The notes under the pieces: model-generated
The model's database searches: none
Seen by the model: the letters and a program-made list of their open reading frames with translations, nothing else
What the model was told of the DNA's origin: nothing
Source: Mantamonas sphyraenae
Lineage: Eukaryota; CRuMs; Mantamonadidae
Assembly (NCBI GenBank): GCA_026936335.1
Contig: JAPMXV010000049.1
Span: 372,001 to 436,000, forward strand
DNA: 64,000 bases
Reading direction: 5' to 3'
Program-made: the position numbers and the translations under genes
Shown: one piece after another, positions 11,091 through 21,956 of the stretch
Layout of the letters: the number at the start of each line of letters is the position of its first letter
How positions within the stretch are numbered: the first letter of the stretch is position 1

Positions 11091-13593
11091 TCATCCCTGC
11101 AACGCCTTGCAAATGCGCTCCACATCATCCTTGCCCTCCTCCGCTGCGTCCAAAGCGGCCACTGCGGTTGCCGTCTCCATAGACACCCTCCTGATGTCAA
11201 GGCGAGCCTGTGTGTGTGTGTGTGTGTGTGTGTGTTGCACGTGTCAATGAACACCTCTCTCTCTCTCCCCTCACTCTCTGTCATGTGTGTCCACGTACCA
11301 CGCTGAAGAGTGCCCGCGTGACATCCACACGCGCCTGTACATCCAGTGCGTCTTGCTGCTGTGCCAACAGTCGCACAAGGCCATCGACTCCGTCTGCAGT
11401 GGCCGCTGCAGGCTGCTCCAGACACATGGTGTGGAGCAGGGCAGCCATGGTGGATGCAGTGGTGGGCTGTGCTTGCAACACTGCAGGCAGGCTGTCCAGC
11501 AGTGCTTGTGTGGTCTCTGCGCTCACATGCGCTGCCAAACAGCTGTATGCGTTGCACCACGCGCGCAGACTCATCACAGCCACGGCCTTGCGCACGTTTG
11601 CGTCGAGCAAGGCCAGGGTGTCATCCAGCAGTGCCACCATGGCTGCTGCATGTCTGCGCACCACGCCCGAGTCCAGCACAGCCATGCGTGTGACGTCCAG
11701 CGCAGGCAGCAAACGCTTCGGTGTCTCCTTCCATGCTTGCAACACAGCCGCGAGCGCCTCCAGATGCGCTTGAGTCACTGCCCCTCGTTGTCCGGGGTCC
11801 AAACTGTGGCACAGATCGCACACGTCATCCAGAGTCTTGAGACTCACGCCCAGGCCCTCCTCGTCGCCCATCCCTGCCAGGATGCTCAGCACTTTTGCAA
11901 ACTGTTCCTTCTTCATCACGAAACGACGCGCCACGTCTGCCGAGCTCTTGGGAAGATCCAATCCTGATGAAGAGGATGATGAAGAGGATGATGAAGAGGA
12001 TGATGAAGAGGATGATGCAGATGAGGAGGAGGAGGAGGAGGAGGAGGAGGAGGAGGAGCCTGCGCCACCGCCGTCTTCGCCACGCTGTTTGACCCAGTCG
12101 GCAGATCCCGACTGCCTCCCCTTTTGCTCCTCGTCTTTGAGCTCACGTTCGGGGCCCTTGCCCTGGAGGGTGGCAGCAAGCACCTTGGATTCGAGTGCAC
12201 GACGTTCGACAAGCATGGCCTGGCGCTCGGGTGATTGACGGGACCGGAGCATGGAATCGACACGGCCCATGAATTGGGCCAGCCACTCTTCGCTGACAAG
12301 CGTGCGTCTGCTCTTTACCTCGGTCCACTTTTGTGTGTAGCGCAGTGTGGCATCGAGGCACTCGTCGATGGAGGTGGCGACGATGTAGTTCAACTTTTTG
12401 CCCCAGCCGCTTTCGTACATGTGCGGTGAGTCGTAGGCATTCTCGCACGGGTCCGTGTGCACAAATGTGTTCTGTTCCTCGCACCACACCTCCACCCACA
12501 CGTGATCCGTCCAATCGTTGACCAGTCGTGCCTCCACCCCAAATGAACGCACCAGCAGCATGAAGCAATTCGCCCACTCGCCACACCGGCCCCTTCGTGT
12601 CTCCAACAGTTTGCCCGGATGGTTGTACCGCGGGAATCGCGTGTGGTTGCCACACGCATTGCACTGGTACAGTTCCACTCGGCCAGCACCAAAGTACAAT
12701 TCCTCCTGGAAGGGTTGCGTCATGCCCAACAGCGTCGTGTCTTTGCCACACGTGTCACACGGCGGCTGATTGACCCATGTGAAGAATTCCTCTTTGAACC
12801 AGCGCAACAGCTGCCTCATGAACGCGTCCTGTGGGTACTTGAGACCCTCATCACCCCCTCCCTCCGCCGCCGCCGCCGCCGCCTTGTCCTGCAACACCTT
12901 GACTGGCACCACCGCACGTGCCTGTGCCTGCAACGACGAGTCTTCGTACTGTGCCACCTGCTGAAGGGCACCAGACACACGCTGGCTGAACGCTTCCTGT
13001 TCCTGAGTGGTCACCTGTGCACTGGCCCCCTGCTGCGCACGTGCCTGCTCAATTTGATTGCGAATGGCCTCTGCGCGTGCCTCACTCATCATTTGTTGTT
13101 GCATCTCGCCAGCCTTTTGCATCATGGCCACTGTGCCCTCCACGGTGGCCTCGTCCGCCAGCCGCGATTCCGTCTCAAACGCTTCCGCCTGCCATTGGCA
13201 CTGTGTGTCGGCCATCACACATTGGCACGCGTACGCCTGGTTGCTGACGGCGGCCACAGCGCGTCCTTGGCAGCACTGTGAAGCGCAGGCGAGGCACAGG
13301 GCTGCCCCCCCGAGGGCAAACACAGGCTGGGTCAACGCACGCTCGCCAAACAGCGCACGCGTGCACACCGATTGCCACTCGGCCACAAGAATCACATGCA
13401 AGGTGCTCCCCTCCTCTACACCCAGGTCGTCCATGTCCTGCGTGTCCTCCGCTTCGGGAAACTCGGCAAAGCGCACCGCCGTTCCTGCGTCGCCCGTCAG
13501 CGAAAAGACCAGCATTTTCAACTCCTCCAGCGTGGTTTCATCCTCCACCTCCAGCGTGTGGCTGTCCTTGCGAACAATCACCGAGATGTGCAT
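11091..13593 (-). CDS. Peptide:N-glycanase with ubiquitin-like, UBR-like, transglutaminase-core and PUL domains
   Basis: 803 residues in two exons (13593-11299 and 11207-11091). The intron has a GTACGT donor and a (CA)nCAG acceptor; the second exon completes the C-terminus. The start is MHISVIVRK, which opens a ubiquitin-like domain (about 1-70). Residues 77-135 have Cys spacing like a UBR box (CLACASQCC, then YACQC). The core has the zinc pairs C279/C282 and C311/C314 and the catalytic Cys337 (GRCGEWAN), His364 (TDHVW) and Asp381 (HTDPCE), diagnostic of PNG1/NGLY1. These remove N-glycans from misfolded glycoproteins during ERAD. A Ser run leads to a C-terminal PUL-like helical domain (about 600-803, with 'LLPALDVTRM'), the fold of PLAA/Ufd3 that binds Cdc48/p97. 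Core function is confident; UBR and PUL are by pattern. Confidence 0.85.
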
Positions 13594-13666
13594 CCCTTGG
13601 GTATGTGTGTGTGTGTGTGTGTGTGGTGTGGTGAAATGCGATTTGTTGGTTGGATCGGGTGTTGTC

Positions 13667-15142
13667 TCACCGGCACATCCATGCCACCACACGATCCATC
13701 ACCTCGTCTGGGAGGGTCCACCAATTGGCAGTGGCGCTGTATGCAGTGTGGTCGCCCACGTCAAACAGCACATTGCGTTCTTCCGAGTTCATCAGCAGGG
13801 CAGTCTCCAGGGCTTCGTCCAGAGCGGCCGGCCACATCCAATGCCACGGCTTGCGCCATCCGGCTTCGAGCGCCACGTCCATGGCACATGTGACGCCCCA
13901 CTTCCCAGTGACAAAGAATGGGTTCGCGTGGTGAGTGTGGAGGAGGGTGACCATGGCGTCATCGCCGTTGCGGATGGCACGCTCCAGCGGCGTCATGTCC
14001 CCATTGCAATCCACATGAACTCCCCATTGCAGCCATTGTCGCACAGAGTCGACGTGGCCTTCCTCTACGGCAGCGTGCATTTGCCGCGCTGCTTCTGCGT
14101 TGTGTGTGGTGCATGGCAGCTCATGCGGGCCCCACGCTTTCACTTTGGTGACACCTCGATTGGTTTCCACAGCCTTCCAGAGTTCATCTGCGACCAAGTG
14201 GTCGTCGATGTGCAGTGCCACGCTTTGCAGGCCTCGGTTCTCTGCCAGGCCGTGCACCAGTTGCAGCGATCCCTCTTTGCCAATGGGCTCGTTGGTCCCG
14301 CGAACTGTGAGATGGGAAAGAGTGTGATTCACAGCCATCATTTCCGCCAGGGCAAGGATGCCTTGGTCCTCGATCTGGCAACGGAGCACCAGCCTCTGCA
14401 GCGTCTGGTTGCATTGGAGCCCGTTGGCAATCGCAGCAATGGCCTTGTCGCCCACTTCACGTGCATCCAGGTGGAGAGTGAGCAGGGATGTGTTGCCAGC
14501 CAGCATGCGAGCAAATCGATCGCAATCGTCCGCGTCGGCGGAGTTGCCGTACAAAAAGAGCACCTGAAGGGTTGTGTTGGACTCCAAACCGGTGGCCACC
14601 GACCCGATGCCATGTACCTGGTTGTCACCTGGGTTGAGTAAGCGCAGTGTGGTGTTGACAGCCAGCATGGCACCCAGAGCGTCCATGCCCCGGTTGCCAA
14701 AGCCACAGGACTGGCATCCAAACGACGTGACACACACATTGGCTTCCAGGCCCTTGGCAATGGCTACCATGCCCTCATCGCCCACCCCTTGGTTCTCTGC
14801 GAGGTGGAGCGAGCGCAAGCAAGGCGGGCAGTTGGCTGCCAGCATCGAACCCAACGCTTTCGCCCCGTCCACGCCCATGTCTGCGGCACCCAACTCCAAC
14901 ACCTGAATGGACTGGTTCAACATGCACGCGTCAAACAGGTGGCACAGGATTTCGTTGCCAAAGTACCCTCGTTCCAGGATGGCAATGGAGTTTTTGGCCA
15001 GCTCTTCCACCAGCTCCTCGCGACTGCCCTCGTTCACCGCGATGAACAGTGCAAGCACCTGAGTTCTGTCAGGAACGATATCATCGTCGACTTGGGACCA
15101 AGGATAGCCGCTGGGGTCGGGTGGGGTGGGTCCAGTCAGCAT
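13667..15142 (-). CDS. RNI-type LRR / ankyrin-like protein with C-terminal F-box-like motif (family member 1)
   Basis: 491 residues in one exon. An N-terminal helical part precedes about eight ribonuclease-inhibitor-type leucine-rich repeats ('LGSMLAANxxLRSLHLxxN' style, 28 residues). Ankyrin-like helices follow (AARQMHAAVEEGHVDSVRQW, then TPLERAIRNGDDAMVTLL), and a C-terminal block ends 'WTLPDEVMDRVVAWMCR'. That block is shared with the genes at 20032, 21957 and 29912. LPxEVxxRVxxWM resembles an F-box helix, but sits at the extreme C-terminus. A substrate-adaptor role for a cullin ligase is an inference. The 3' end lies 73 bp upstream of the PNGase start, on the same strand. Confidence 0.8.
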   Translation of the reverse strand: MLTGPTPPDPSGYPWSQVDDDIVPDRTQVLALFIAVNEGSREELVEELAKNSIAILERGYFGNEILCHLFDACMLNQSIQVLELGAADMGVDGAKALGSMLAANCPPCLRSLHLAENQGVGDEGMVAIAKGLEANVCVTSFGCQSCGFGNRGMDALGAMLAVNTTLRLLNPGDNQVHGIGSVATGLESNTTLQVLFLYGNSADADDCDRFARMLAGNTSLLTLHLDAREVGDKAIAAIANGLQCNQTLQRLVLRCQIEDQGILALAEMMAVNHTLSHLTVRGTNEPIGKEGSLQLVHGLAENRGLQSVALHIDDHLVADELWKAVETNRGVTKVKAWGPHELPCTTHNAEAARQMHAAVEEGHVDSVRQWLQWGVHVDCNGDMTPLERAIRNGDDAMVTLLHTHHANPFFVTGKWGVTCAMDVALEAGWRKPWHWMWPAALDEALETALLMNSEERNVLFDVGDHTAYSATANWWTLPDEVMDRVVAWMCR

Positions 15143-15367
15143 GATGGGAGGATGAGGATGAAATGACGAGAGATCTTCGGATCGGGAGCCAACTCACGAC
15201 CATGAGAACAGGTGCAGCTTGGCTTCCATTGTGTGTGTGTGTGTACGTGTGTGTGTGTGTGTGTGTGTGTATGTGATGCTGGGGTGGTGGTGGTTCGCCA
15301 CTGCGTGCCTGCACAATCGGTTTGTTTGGGGGGGGCGCGGGCGACTCCAACACCGACGGAGGACGAC
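15143..15367. promoter_or_regulatory. Divergent promoter region with (GT)n tract
   Basis: 225 bp between the starts of the LRR gene (minus) and the GRAM gene (plus). It includes a long GT microsatellite at about 15231-15271 and a G8 run near 15328. No recognised factor site was found. Confidence 0.4.
15231..15271. repeat. (GT)n microsatellite
   Basis: Alternating GT interrupted by 'ACGT' and 'AT'. Similar tracts recur near 11212-11236, 13601-13624, 26715-26730, 33871-33882, 45881-45898, 52288-52318 and 59971-60008, all in introns or intergenic gaps. Confidence 0.9.
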
Positions 15368-17658
15368 ATGGCGCAGCAGGCGGGGATGGACGAGCGAGCC
15401 AAGCTCATCCTGCTGAAGCGGGAGTATCTGAAACTGAAGCAGGAAAACACACAGCTGGAGGATGCATTAAAGGCAGCAAACGAGGAACGGGACGCCCAGG
15501 GGAGCGAGTTGCGTGGACGCGTGGCGGAGCTGGAGACGGAGAACGGCCAGCTTCGAGCGCAGCTGGAGGCAGCAGAGGCGGCAACGGCAGCCGCACGTCA
15601 AGCACAACAGGAGGCAGAACACACAGCCAGCCAGGGGGCGGCGCAGGAAGACCACAGTGCAGAGGTGGAGGCGATGCAGGCTGCGCACGCCAAGCAGCTG
15701 GCCGAGTACCAGACTGCCCTAAACTCGCTTCAGCAGTCCAACAAGGACCTGGAAGCCAAGAAGACGGCCATGAGCATGGAGCTGTCCTCCCTTCGCATCC
15801 AATACGACGGATTGCTGAAGAGCACCAGTCAGAGCATGATTGACAAGGAAGGTGCGTGCTGTGTGTGTGCACCGACCGTTTGCCATTCCCTCCCCTCCCG
15901 GCAGCCACAAGGCCACGGGTGTGCATTGAATCCACACTCACACACTCACACACCATCCACCCCCACCCACACCCACCACACACACGCGCACAGACCTTGA
16001 ACGCAGCCAGAACGAGATGCAGAAGCGTCTGGCTGTCCTGCAGAACGACAGGAACCACCTCAGCACGGAGATTCAACAGGTACGCTTGCCTCGCACTCGC
16101 CATGCACTCGTCCCCCCCCCCACCCAACCCAGTGTGACGTCGTCCACACGTCACCACTCCCTCCCTCCCGCGTGCCCGTAGGATGTGACACTGACACATG
16201 TGAGCCGTCGTCTGTACAGCTGCGCTTGAACTACGAACGAAGCGAATCGCTCCGGATGCAGCTCCGCACGCAGCTGGAGACGGTGACGTTGCACAACGCA
16301 CGTTTCTTTGAGCTCTTCCAATCCTCACCCACCAACGTCATCTACCGCAAGATGTTCAAGTTGCGCGACCAGACTGAGTTTGTGGTGGAGCGTATGTTGT
16401 TTGCCGATGATGATGATGACGAGTGTGCTTTTTACGTGAGAGGGGAAGGCCTACAGTGTGCTGACCATGACCATGACCACCACCAACACCATTGCCTACC
16501 ACAGAATTCTCATGCACAATGGAGGTGGGCAAGACGTCGTACCAGGGACGTCTGACGCTGTCGCAGCGGTACATTGCGTTTCTGGGTCGGCGGAAGAAGG
16601 AGGACATGAAGCAACTGATCAAGTATGAAGACGTGCTGCGGATCAACAAGAAAGAGGCAACGTCGATGTTCAGCACGCCGTTCATTGAGATCTCGACGGC
16701 GGACAACGTGTTTATCTTTTCCAACTTTAGCATCCTCACACAGGCGTACACAATGCTGACTCGCATCTGGAGCTATGCCAACGAGGACCAAGATGCACTG
16801 TTTGGCATGATGGTACAGGAGATGTCAGCCACAAACAGTGAGTACAGGAGTGGGGACGTGGGCAGCAGCAGTAGCAGCAACTCGCTGGCCAGCGACGGAA
16901 GCAGCGATGGAGGAGCGGGAGACTCGGATGCGATGGCCATGTCCTCGGCGTACACAAGCATGCCCTTGGACAGGGTGACGGGAAGCGAGTTTCGCAGTGT
17001 GCGCATGCCACGTGCTGGCAGCGCGAAGCACGGACGCAACGGGAGTGTGCCACGTGGAAGTGTGTCCACACGCGTGGGTGGCTCGTCCGCATACACCAGT
17101 CTGGCAAACGAGCAGGAAACAAGCTCGGTGTTGCAGGATCCGTCGTTGCAAACCAACTTTAGCTTCCGTGCCAAACGCAGTGCAGGAAGGAACATCCAGG
17201 GGGGCAGAGGCAACAGCAACAACAACAGCAACAACAACCAGGGAGGCGGCCGCGGCGGCGATGAGGATTGGGAGTCGGCGGAGGATGACGATGTGGGTGC
17301 CAGTTCGTTCAGCTCGCACGAAGAGGCAGGTGCGACGCTGTTGCGTTTGTTCAAATTGCCGCAGAGCGAGCAGCTTGTGGATGTGTTTACCCTCAACGAT
17401 GGCCAGCTGTACATCAGCACGCACTATCTGTGTCTGCGCTTCAGCAACGGCGACAAACAGATTGTCGCGTTTTCGTCCGTCAACAAAATGTTCAAAAAGG
17501 ACTCAAGCTGCGTGGAGTTTGAGCTGCTGCCGGAGATTGAAGGCGGCGAAATCGACGCCCTCGTCATCGACTTTGGCGACAGTCGCGACGAATGCTACCA
17601 AATCATCAACCGACAGCGTGAGTTTAGCCGCTACGACATGGTGATTCCACGCAAGTGA
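15368..17658 (+). CDS. Coiled-coil protein with two GRAM domains
   Basis: 631 residues in four exons (15368-15851, 15994-16079, 16220-16391, 16505-17658); all junctions are GT-AG and keep the frame. Residues 1 to about 215 form a long coiled coil (KLILLKREYLKLKQENTQLE onward). A GRAM domain follows (FKLRDQTEFVVEQFSC, then QGRLTLSQRYIAFLGR and ending in an IFSNF helix region). A Ser/Asn-rich linker leads to a second GRAM-like unit (LLRLFKLPQSEQLVDVFTL, then GQLYISTHYLCLRF). GRAM domains are PH-like lipid or membrane binders, found with coiled coils in TBC and lipid-transfer proteins. A membrane-tethering role is inferred. The gene is divergent from the LRR gene. Confidence 0.8.
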
Positions 17659-17705
17659 CGCGGGGGGGGGAGTGAGGGCGAAGAAACGAGATCCAACCCA
17701 ACGCA

Positions 17706-20006
17706 ATGAGTGTGGTGTGTGTGCTGCACAACGATGCCAACGAAGAGGTGGACTCGTTGTTGGTGCATTCGTTGCAACGGCAGTTTGCACAGGTGCTTGT
17801 GTTTGGGTCGCCGGCGTCGCTGGTGAAGCATCTCTTGCAACTGGTGGCGGAAGAGGGCAAAGGCGGGTGGGAGGAGGATGGCCTGCCGTGTGTGATGGCT
17901 GTGGATGACATGGAAGTAAACACGGCGTTGTGGGAGCTGATGGCACAAAAGCCGCAGCTGGAGGAGGTTCCGTTTGTGTGTGGCAACGGCAAGGGTGGCG
18001 CCACGGGACTGGCCGCCCTGAACACGCTGGTCAAGAGCACGGCGTGGCAACAGATGCGCAACGTGGACCGCGAATACACGCAGTTGAAGCAAACGGGGGC
18101 CAAGTTGCAACAGGAGGTCAACAGGCTGCGTGCGCAGCTGAAACGGGAGCGGGAGGAGCAGGCGCTGGTCATCAAGTCGCTGGAGATCAAATACCATCGC
18201 ATGGATCGCTCACCCATCCTCAGCAGCAGCAACATCAGCAACAAGAGCAGCACAAGTGCAGGTGTGGGCCTGGTCCAGCGAGTGATGGGGGACAGGCAGG
18301 AGCAGGAGCAGGAGCGAGAGGAACAGTTTGGCATCACCGAGGGCCGCTTCCAGGAGATGTACCGACACCTGTGTGGAGACCACCAATCGCTGAAGGAGCG
18401 GATGGAGGCAATGGAGATGCTGCTGATGGAAAAGAACAGAGAGATTGGGTTCCTGCAGGAGGAGATGGAATTGGAGCGGCGGGCGTTGGCGCAGGAGGTG
18501 GTGGACGTGCGTGCTGCACACGCACAGGACATTTCGTTGCTGGAGGCGCAGCACGAACATGACATGGACGCACTGGTGGGCAAGCTGGAGGAGGAGGAGC
18601 GTGCACGTGCGGCACAGGCGGAGGAGAAGAAGGCAGAGGTGCAGATGGTGACGCTGGAGGCAAAGGCACAGGAAGGGGACAAGGTGAGGGAGCAGTTGGA
18701 AGTGAGCGAACGCAGGCGCAAGGCGGCGGTTGCCAAACTGAAAAAGGTGCAGGCGGAGAACGTCACGCTGAGCAAGAAGAACGAGAAGCAGCGGGTGCGG
18801 ATTGCCTCGTTGACGCAACAGCAGGACAAGATCAAGGAGGAGTTGGAAGCCAGGGAAAAGGAGATGAACGAACGGGAGCAGGATTTGCAACACAAGCTGC
18901 GCACGTGGCGGATGGTGGCAGGCGGCCTGCAACGACGCAGCTCCACGTCGTCGTCCGTCATCAGCAGCCTCGGGGCAACCGATCAGTTTGCAGCGGCAGC
19001 GGCAGCGGCGGCGTTGCGTGCGTATGAAGAAGAGGAGATGAAGAGGACGGGCAAGATGCCCGTGTCAGCACGCACCGCCACATCGTCATCGGGTTCGTTG
19101 ACACAGCGATCGCAGCGGAGCACGACCGAGGAGGAAGCAGACACACAGAGAGCACAGGAAGCACAGGGAACACAGGGAGGAGCGGCGATCAGAAAGAGCC
19201 GAAGTGGTGGAGGAAACAACAGGCGTGGAATGTCGGTGCCACCCACGGTGACGGAGGAGAGCACGCGGCTGTTGGAGGAGAGGCGGGCAGAGAAGGAGCG
19301 ACTGGAAAGGCTGAGCCGGCCTACAGTGGCACGTGCAGCAAAACTGGCGACATCCAAGGGACGTCATGGGGATGGGGATGCAGGGGACGGCGAACGGGAG
19401 GAGAGGGTGGGCAAGGCAAAGGATGTGGGCTCGGTGAAGCCCGAAGGTGGCAAGAAGGTGGATTCGGCGGTGTTTGACAGACTGTTGAAGACGAAAACAG
19501 AGAGTGGGAAGGCGAGGGAGGCGGAGCGGGTGGCAGAGAAGGAGGCGAGGGAAGAGGCGGAGCGGAGGGCGAAAGAAGAGAAGCAGAAACAGAAACGAGC
19601 AGATGAGCTGCGGATGAAAGAGATGTTGGCCAGGAAGCAGAGGGCTGTGGAGGAGGAGGAAGCGCAGGAGGTGGAGAGGAGGAGTAGGAAGGAGGAGGCT
19701 GTGGAGGAGGAGGAGGACGGGAAGGAGGAGGAGGAAGCGCAGGAGGAGAGGAAGGAGGAGATCCAGGTTGCTGTGGAAGAGATGAAGCAAGAGGAAGCGG
19801 ATGAAACGGCGTCGGTGGCGTCCTCTGCTGCAACAACGACGCCGAGAGAGGAGAGCGGGGAGAGCGGGGAGAGCGGGGAAAGGGCGGATGAAGATGACGA
19901 AGAAGAGGGACGGAAACGGAAAAAGGTGAAAAAGAAGAGGAAGAAGAAGAAGAAGGCCAAGAAGGAGGGTGAGGAGGGTGAGGAGGGTGAGGAGGGTGAG
20001 CAGTGA
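17706..20006 (+). CDS. Coiled-coil protein of unknown function, 766 residues
   Basis: Single exon. The first 115 residues look globular (MSVVCVLHNDANEEVDSLLV onward, with alternating strands and helices, faintly receiver-like). Almost uninterrupted coiled coil (about 120-420) follows, then Ala-rich and Ser-rich linkers and a Lys/Glu/Arg-rich low-complexity tail ending in three GEE units from a 9-bp repeat. I recognise no family; a cytoskeletal or scaffold protein is plausible. The start is 47 bp after the GRAM gene stop and the end is 25 bp before the next start, all on the same strand. Confidence 0.7.
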   Translation: MSVVCVLHNDANEEVDSLLVHSLQRQFAQVLVFGSPASLVKHLLQLVAEEGKGGWEEDGLPCVMAVDDMEVNTALWELMAQKPQLEEVPFVCGNGKGGATGLAALNTLVKSTAWQQMRNVDREYTQLKQTGAKLQQEVNRLRAQLKREREEQALVIKSLEIKYHRMDRSPILSSSNISNKSSTSAGVGLVQRVMGDRQEQEQEREEQFGITEGRFQEMYRHLCGDHQSLKERMEAMEMLLMEKNREIGFLQEEMELERRALAQEVVDVRAAHAQDISLLEAQHEHDMDALVGKLEEEERARAAQAEEKKAEVQMVTLEAKAQEGDKVREQLEVSERRRKAAVAKLKKVQAENVTLSKKNEKQRVRIASLTQQQDKIKEELEAREKEMNEREQDLQHKLRTWRMVAGGLQRRSSTSSSVISSLGATDQFAAAAAAAALRAYEEEEMKRTGKMPVSARTATSSSGSLTQRSQRSTTEEEADTQRAQEAQGTQGGAAIRKSRSGGGNNRRGMSVPPTVTEESTRLLEERRAEKERLERLSRPTVARAAKLATSKGRHGDGDAGDGEREERVGKAKDVGSVKPEGGKKVDSAVFDRLLKTKTESGKAREAERVAEKEAREEAERRAKEEKQKQKRADELRMKEMLARKQRAVEEEEAQEVERRSRKEEAVEEEEDGKEEEEAQEERKEEIQVAVEEMKQEEADETASVASSAATTTPREESGESGESGERADEDDEEEGRKRKKVKKKRKKKKKAKKEGEEGEEGEEGEQ

Positions 20007-20031
20007 ATGGCGTTCGACAACACAAACAAAC

Positions 20032-21927
20032 ATGGACGACTTTGAGGATGACATCATCGACGACGATGTCGACTGGGCAGAGTTGCTGTTGAATGGGGAT
20101 CACACGGAAGTGTGCGCCGCGTTGGACGCAATTGGACCTGTGAGTTGTGTGAAAATGTGCGACTCTCCTTCCACACGGCCGCACGCTGACCACAGAGGCA
20201 TCCTGCAGGAACTCAACCTGTGGTCACAGAGAGTGGGAGACAAAGGAGCGGCTGCTTTGGCAGGCGCACTGAAGGAGTCCAGCAGCGTGCGGATGTTGGG
20301 CCTCTTTGGAAACGGGATGGGTGGCAAAGGCATTGCTGAGCTCGGCAGTGCCCTGAGTGCAAGCAGCAGCCTGCAAACCTTGCTCATTTGGGAAAACACG
20401 ATTGGAGATGAGGGAGCCATTGGTTTGGGACAGGGTCTGAGCACGAATGTGGGGCTGGTGGAGTTGAATCTGGGCCACGCGGAGGTCGGCCCCAAAGGAG
20501 CTGTTGCCATTGCGGAGGGGCTGAAGAAGCAGCGGAAGTTGCAGAAACTTGTGATTGACGGCACCGGCGTGGAGGATGTGGGTGCATGTGCGCTGGCAGG
20601 CGTGATTGGTGGAGGGCTGCGGCATTTTGCACTGACCGACGACACGGTGGGACGACAGGGTGGAGTGGCAATTGCAAACGCTCTGATTGGAGACAGTCAC
20701 TTGCAGTGGTTGTGGCTGAGCAGCAACGAGATCGATGCTGTGGCGGGGGTCGCATTGGCAACGGCGTTGGCCGGGAACCACACCCTGACGGAGCTCAATC
20801 TTGACCGGAACAGCGTGGGTGCAGAGGGGGCTATGGCAATTGCAGACCTTCTGAGTAGAGGGTGCAGCCTGCAGTGGTTGAGTCTGCACGGCAATGCAAT
20901 CGGAGACAGAGGCGCCGCAGCTCTTGGCAGGGCGTTGCAGGAAGGAACCACACCCCTGGAATCGCTGCACGTGAGCAGCAACAGCATTGGGGCAGAAGGG
21001 ACAGCCGCACTTGCCGAGGGGGTTGCAGGAAATTCGACATTGCAGTTGTTGAATCTGGACGGCAACGAGGCGGGCCCCGAAGGAGCAAGTGCGTTGGGCA
21101 AGGCACTGCAGGCGAATGGGACGCTTCAGGTGCTGCAATTGGGAAGGAACAATGTGGGTGACGACGGGGCCGCTGGTTTGGCGGTGGGACTGAACGGGCT
21201 GTTGCGTCTGGACGTCGGGCGCAACAACATCGGAGCGGCAGGTGTGGAGGCCCTGGCTGCGGGTCTGTGCTCCAGCACAAGCATGCAGGAGTTGACCCTC
21301 TGGCATTGCGAGATCGGCGAGAAAGGTGCTGTTGCGTTGGCCCGAGTGTTGAGGACAAATCGAAGCCTCCAGGTGTTGGATCTGGGCAGTTGCAACGTGG
21401 GAGACGATGGTGGCGCTGTGTTGGCCGAAGCCATGCAGGAGAACCGTTCGGTTTGGTTCTTGGACGGGCTTCGGAACAGGGAGGCCAAGTCATTGGCAGA
21501 TGGCAACATGGACCTGGGCCAGGATTTCGTGGGTGCAGCGAGAAACGGGGATTTGGAGGAGATGAAGGCGCTGATGGAGTGGGGCGTGCCAGTGGACACG
21601 TTTGCAGGGAGGAGAGCCACTGCGTTGGAGGCTGCGGTGGAGAATGGGCAGGATGAGGTGGTGGATGCATTGAGGTGGTGGGGTGCAAGAGGGAGGATGG
21701 AGACAGTGATGATGGTGAGGGAAAAGGGGTGGAGGAGGGATTGGCACTGGATTGGGTGGGGAAAGCAGGTGGACGAGGCGATGGAGTTGGCAATTGTGAT
21801 GAATGGGACGGAACGAGAGGTGATGTTTGAGGCGGGGGGCATGGATGGGTATGTTCCAACTGGGCTGTGGTGCACGCTGCCAGATGAGGTGATGGAAAGG
21901 GTGTTGAGGTGGATGGGGGTGTTTTGA
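20032..21927 (+). CDS. RNI-type LRR / ankyrin-like protein with C-terminal F-box-like motif (family member 2)
   Basis: 608 residues in two exons (20032-20139 and 20209-21927) with a 69-bp phase-0 intron. Unspliced reading is open, but the spliced protein aligns with its neighbour ('ELNLWSQRVGDKG' against 'ELRLWEAKINEEK'), and both share this intron position. About fourteen 28-residue RNI-type repeats fill residues 37 to about 460. Two ankyrin-like units follow (FVGAARNGDLEEMKALMEWG; ATALEAAVENGQDEVVDAL), then the family C-terminal block (MNGTEREVMFEAGGMDGYVP, then TLPDEVMERVLRWM). No transmembrane or nucleotide-binding domain is seen, so it is not a canonical NLR. Confidence 0.85.
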   Translation: MDDFEDDIIDDDVDWAELLLNGDHTEVCAALDAIGPVSCVKMCDSPSTRPHADHRGILQELNLWSQRVGDKGAAALAGALKESSSVRMLGLFGNGMGGKGIAELGSALSASSSLQTLLIWENTIGDEGAIGLGQGLSTNVGLVELNLGHAEVGPKGAVAIAEGLKKQRKLQKLVIDGTGVEDVGACALAGVIGGGLRHFALTDDTVGRQGGVAIANALIGDSHLQWLWLSSNEIDAVAGVALATALAGNHTLTELNLDRNSVGAEGAMAIADLLSRGCSLQWLSLHGNAIGDRGAAALGRALQEGTTPLESLHVSSNSIGAEGTAALAEGVAGNSTLQLLNLDGNEAGPEGASALGKALQANGTLQVLQLGRNNVGDDGAAGLAVGLNGLLRLDVGRNNIGAAGVEALAAGLCSSTSMQELTLWHCEIGEKGAVALARVLRTNRSLQVLDLGSCNVGDDGGAVLAEAMQENRSVWFLDGLRNREAKSLADGNMDLGQDFVGAARNGDLEEMKALMEWGVPVDTFAGRRATALEAAVENGQDEVVDALRWWGARGRMETVMMVREKGWRRDWHWIGWGKQVDEAMELAIVMNGTEREVMFEAGGMDGYVPTGLWCTLPDEVMERVLRWMGVF

Positions 21928-21956
21928 GTGTGCGCGGGGGCAGCCAAGGAAAAGAG

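Noticed and set aside
15212-15367. Upstream extension of the GRAM gene frame through the (GT)n tract
   Set aside because: Would encode Cys/Val dipeptide repeats; the ATG at 15368 gives a clean coiled-coil start.
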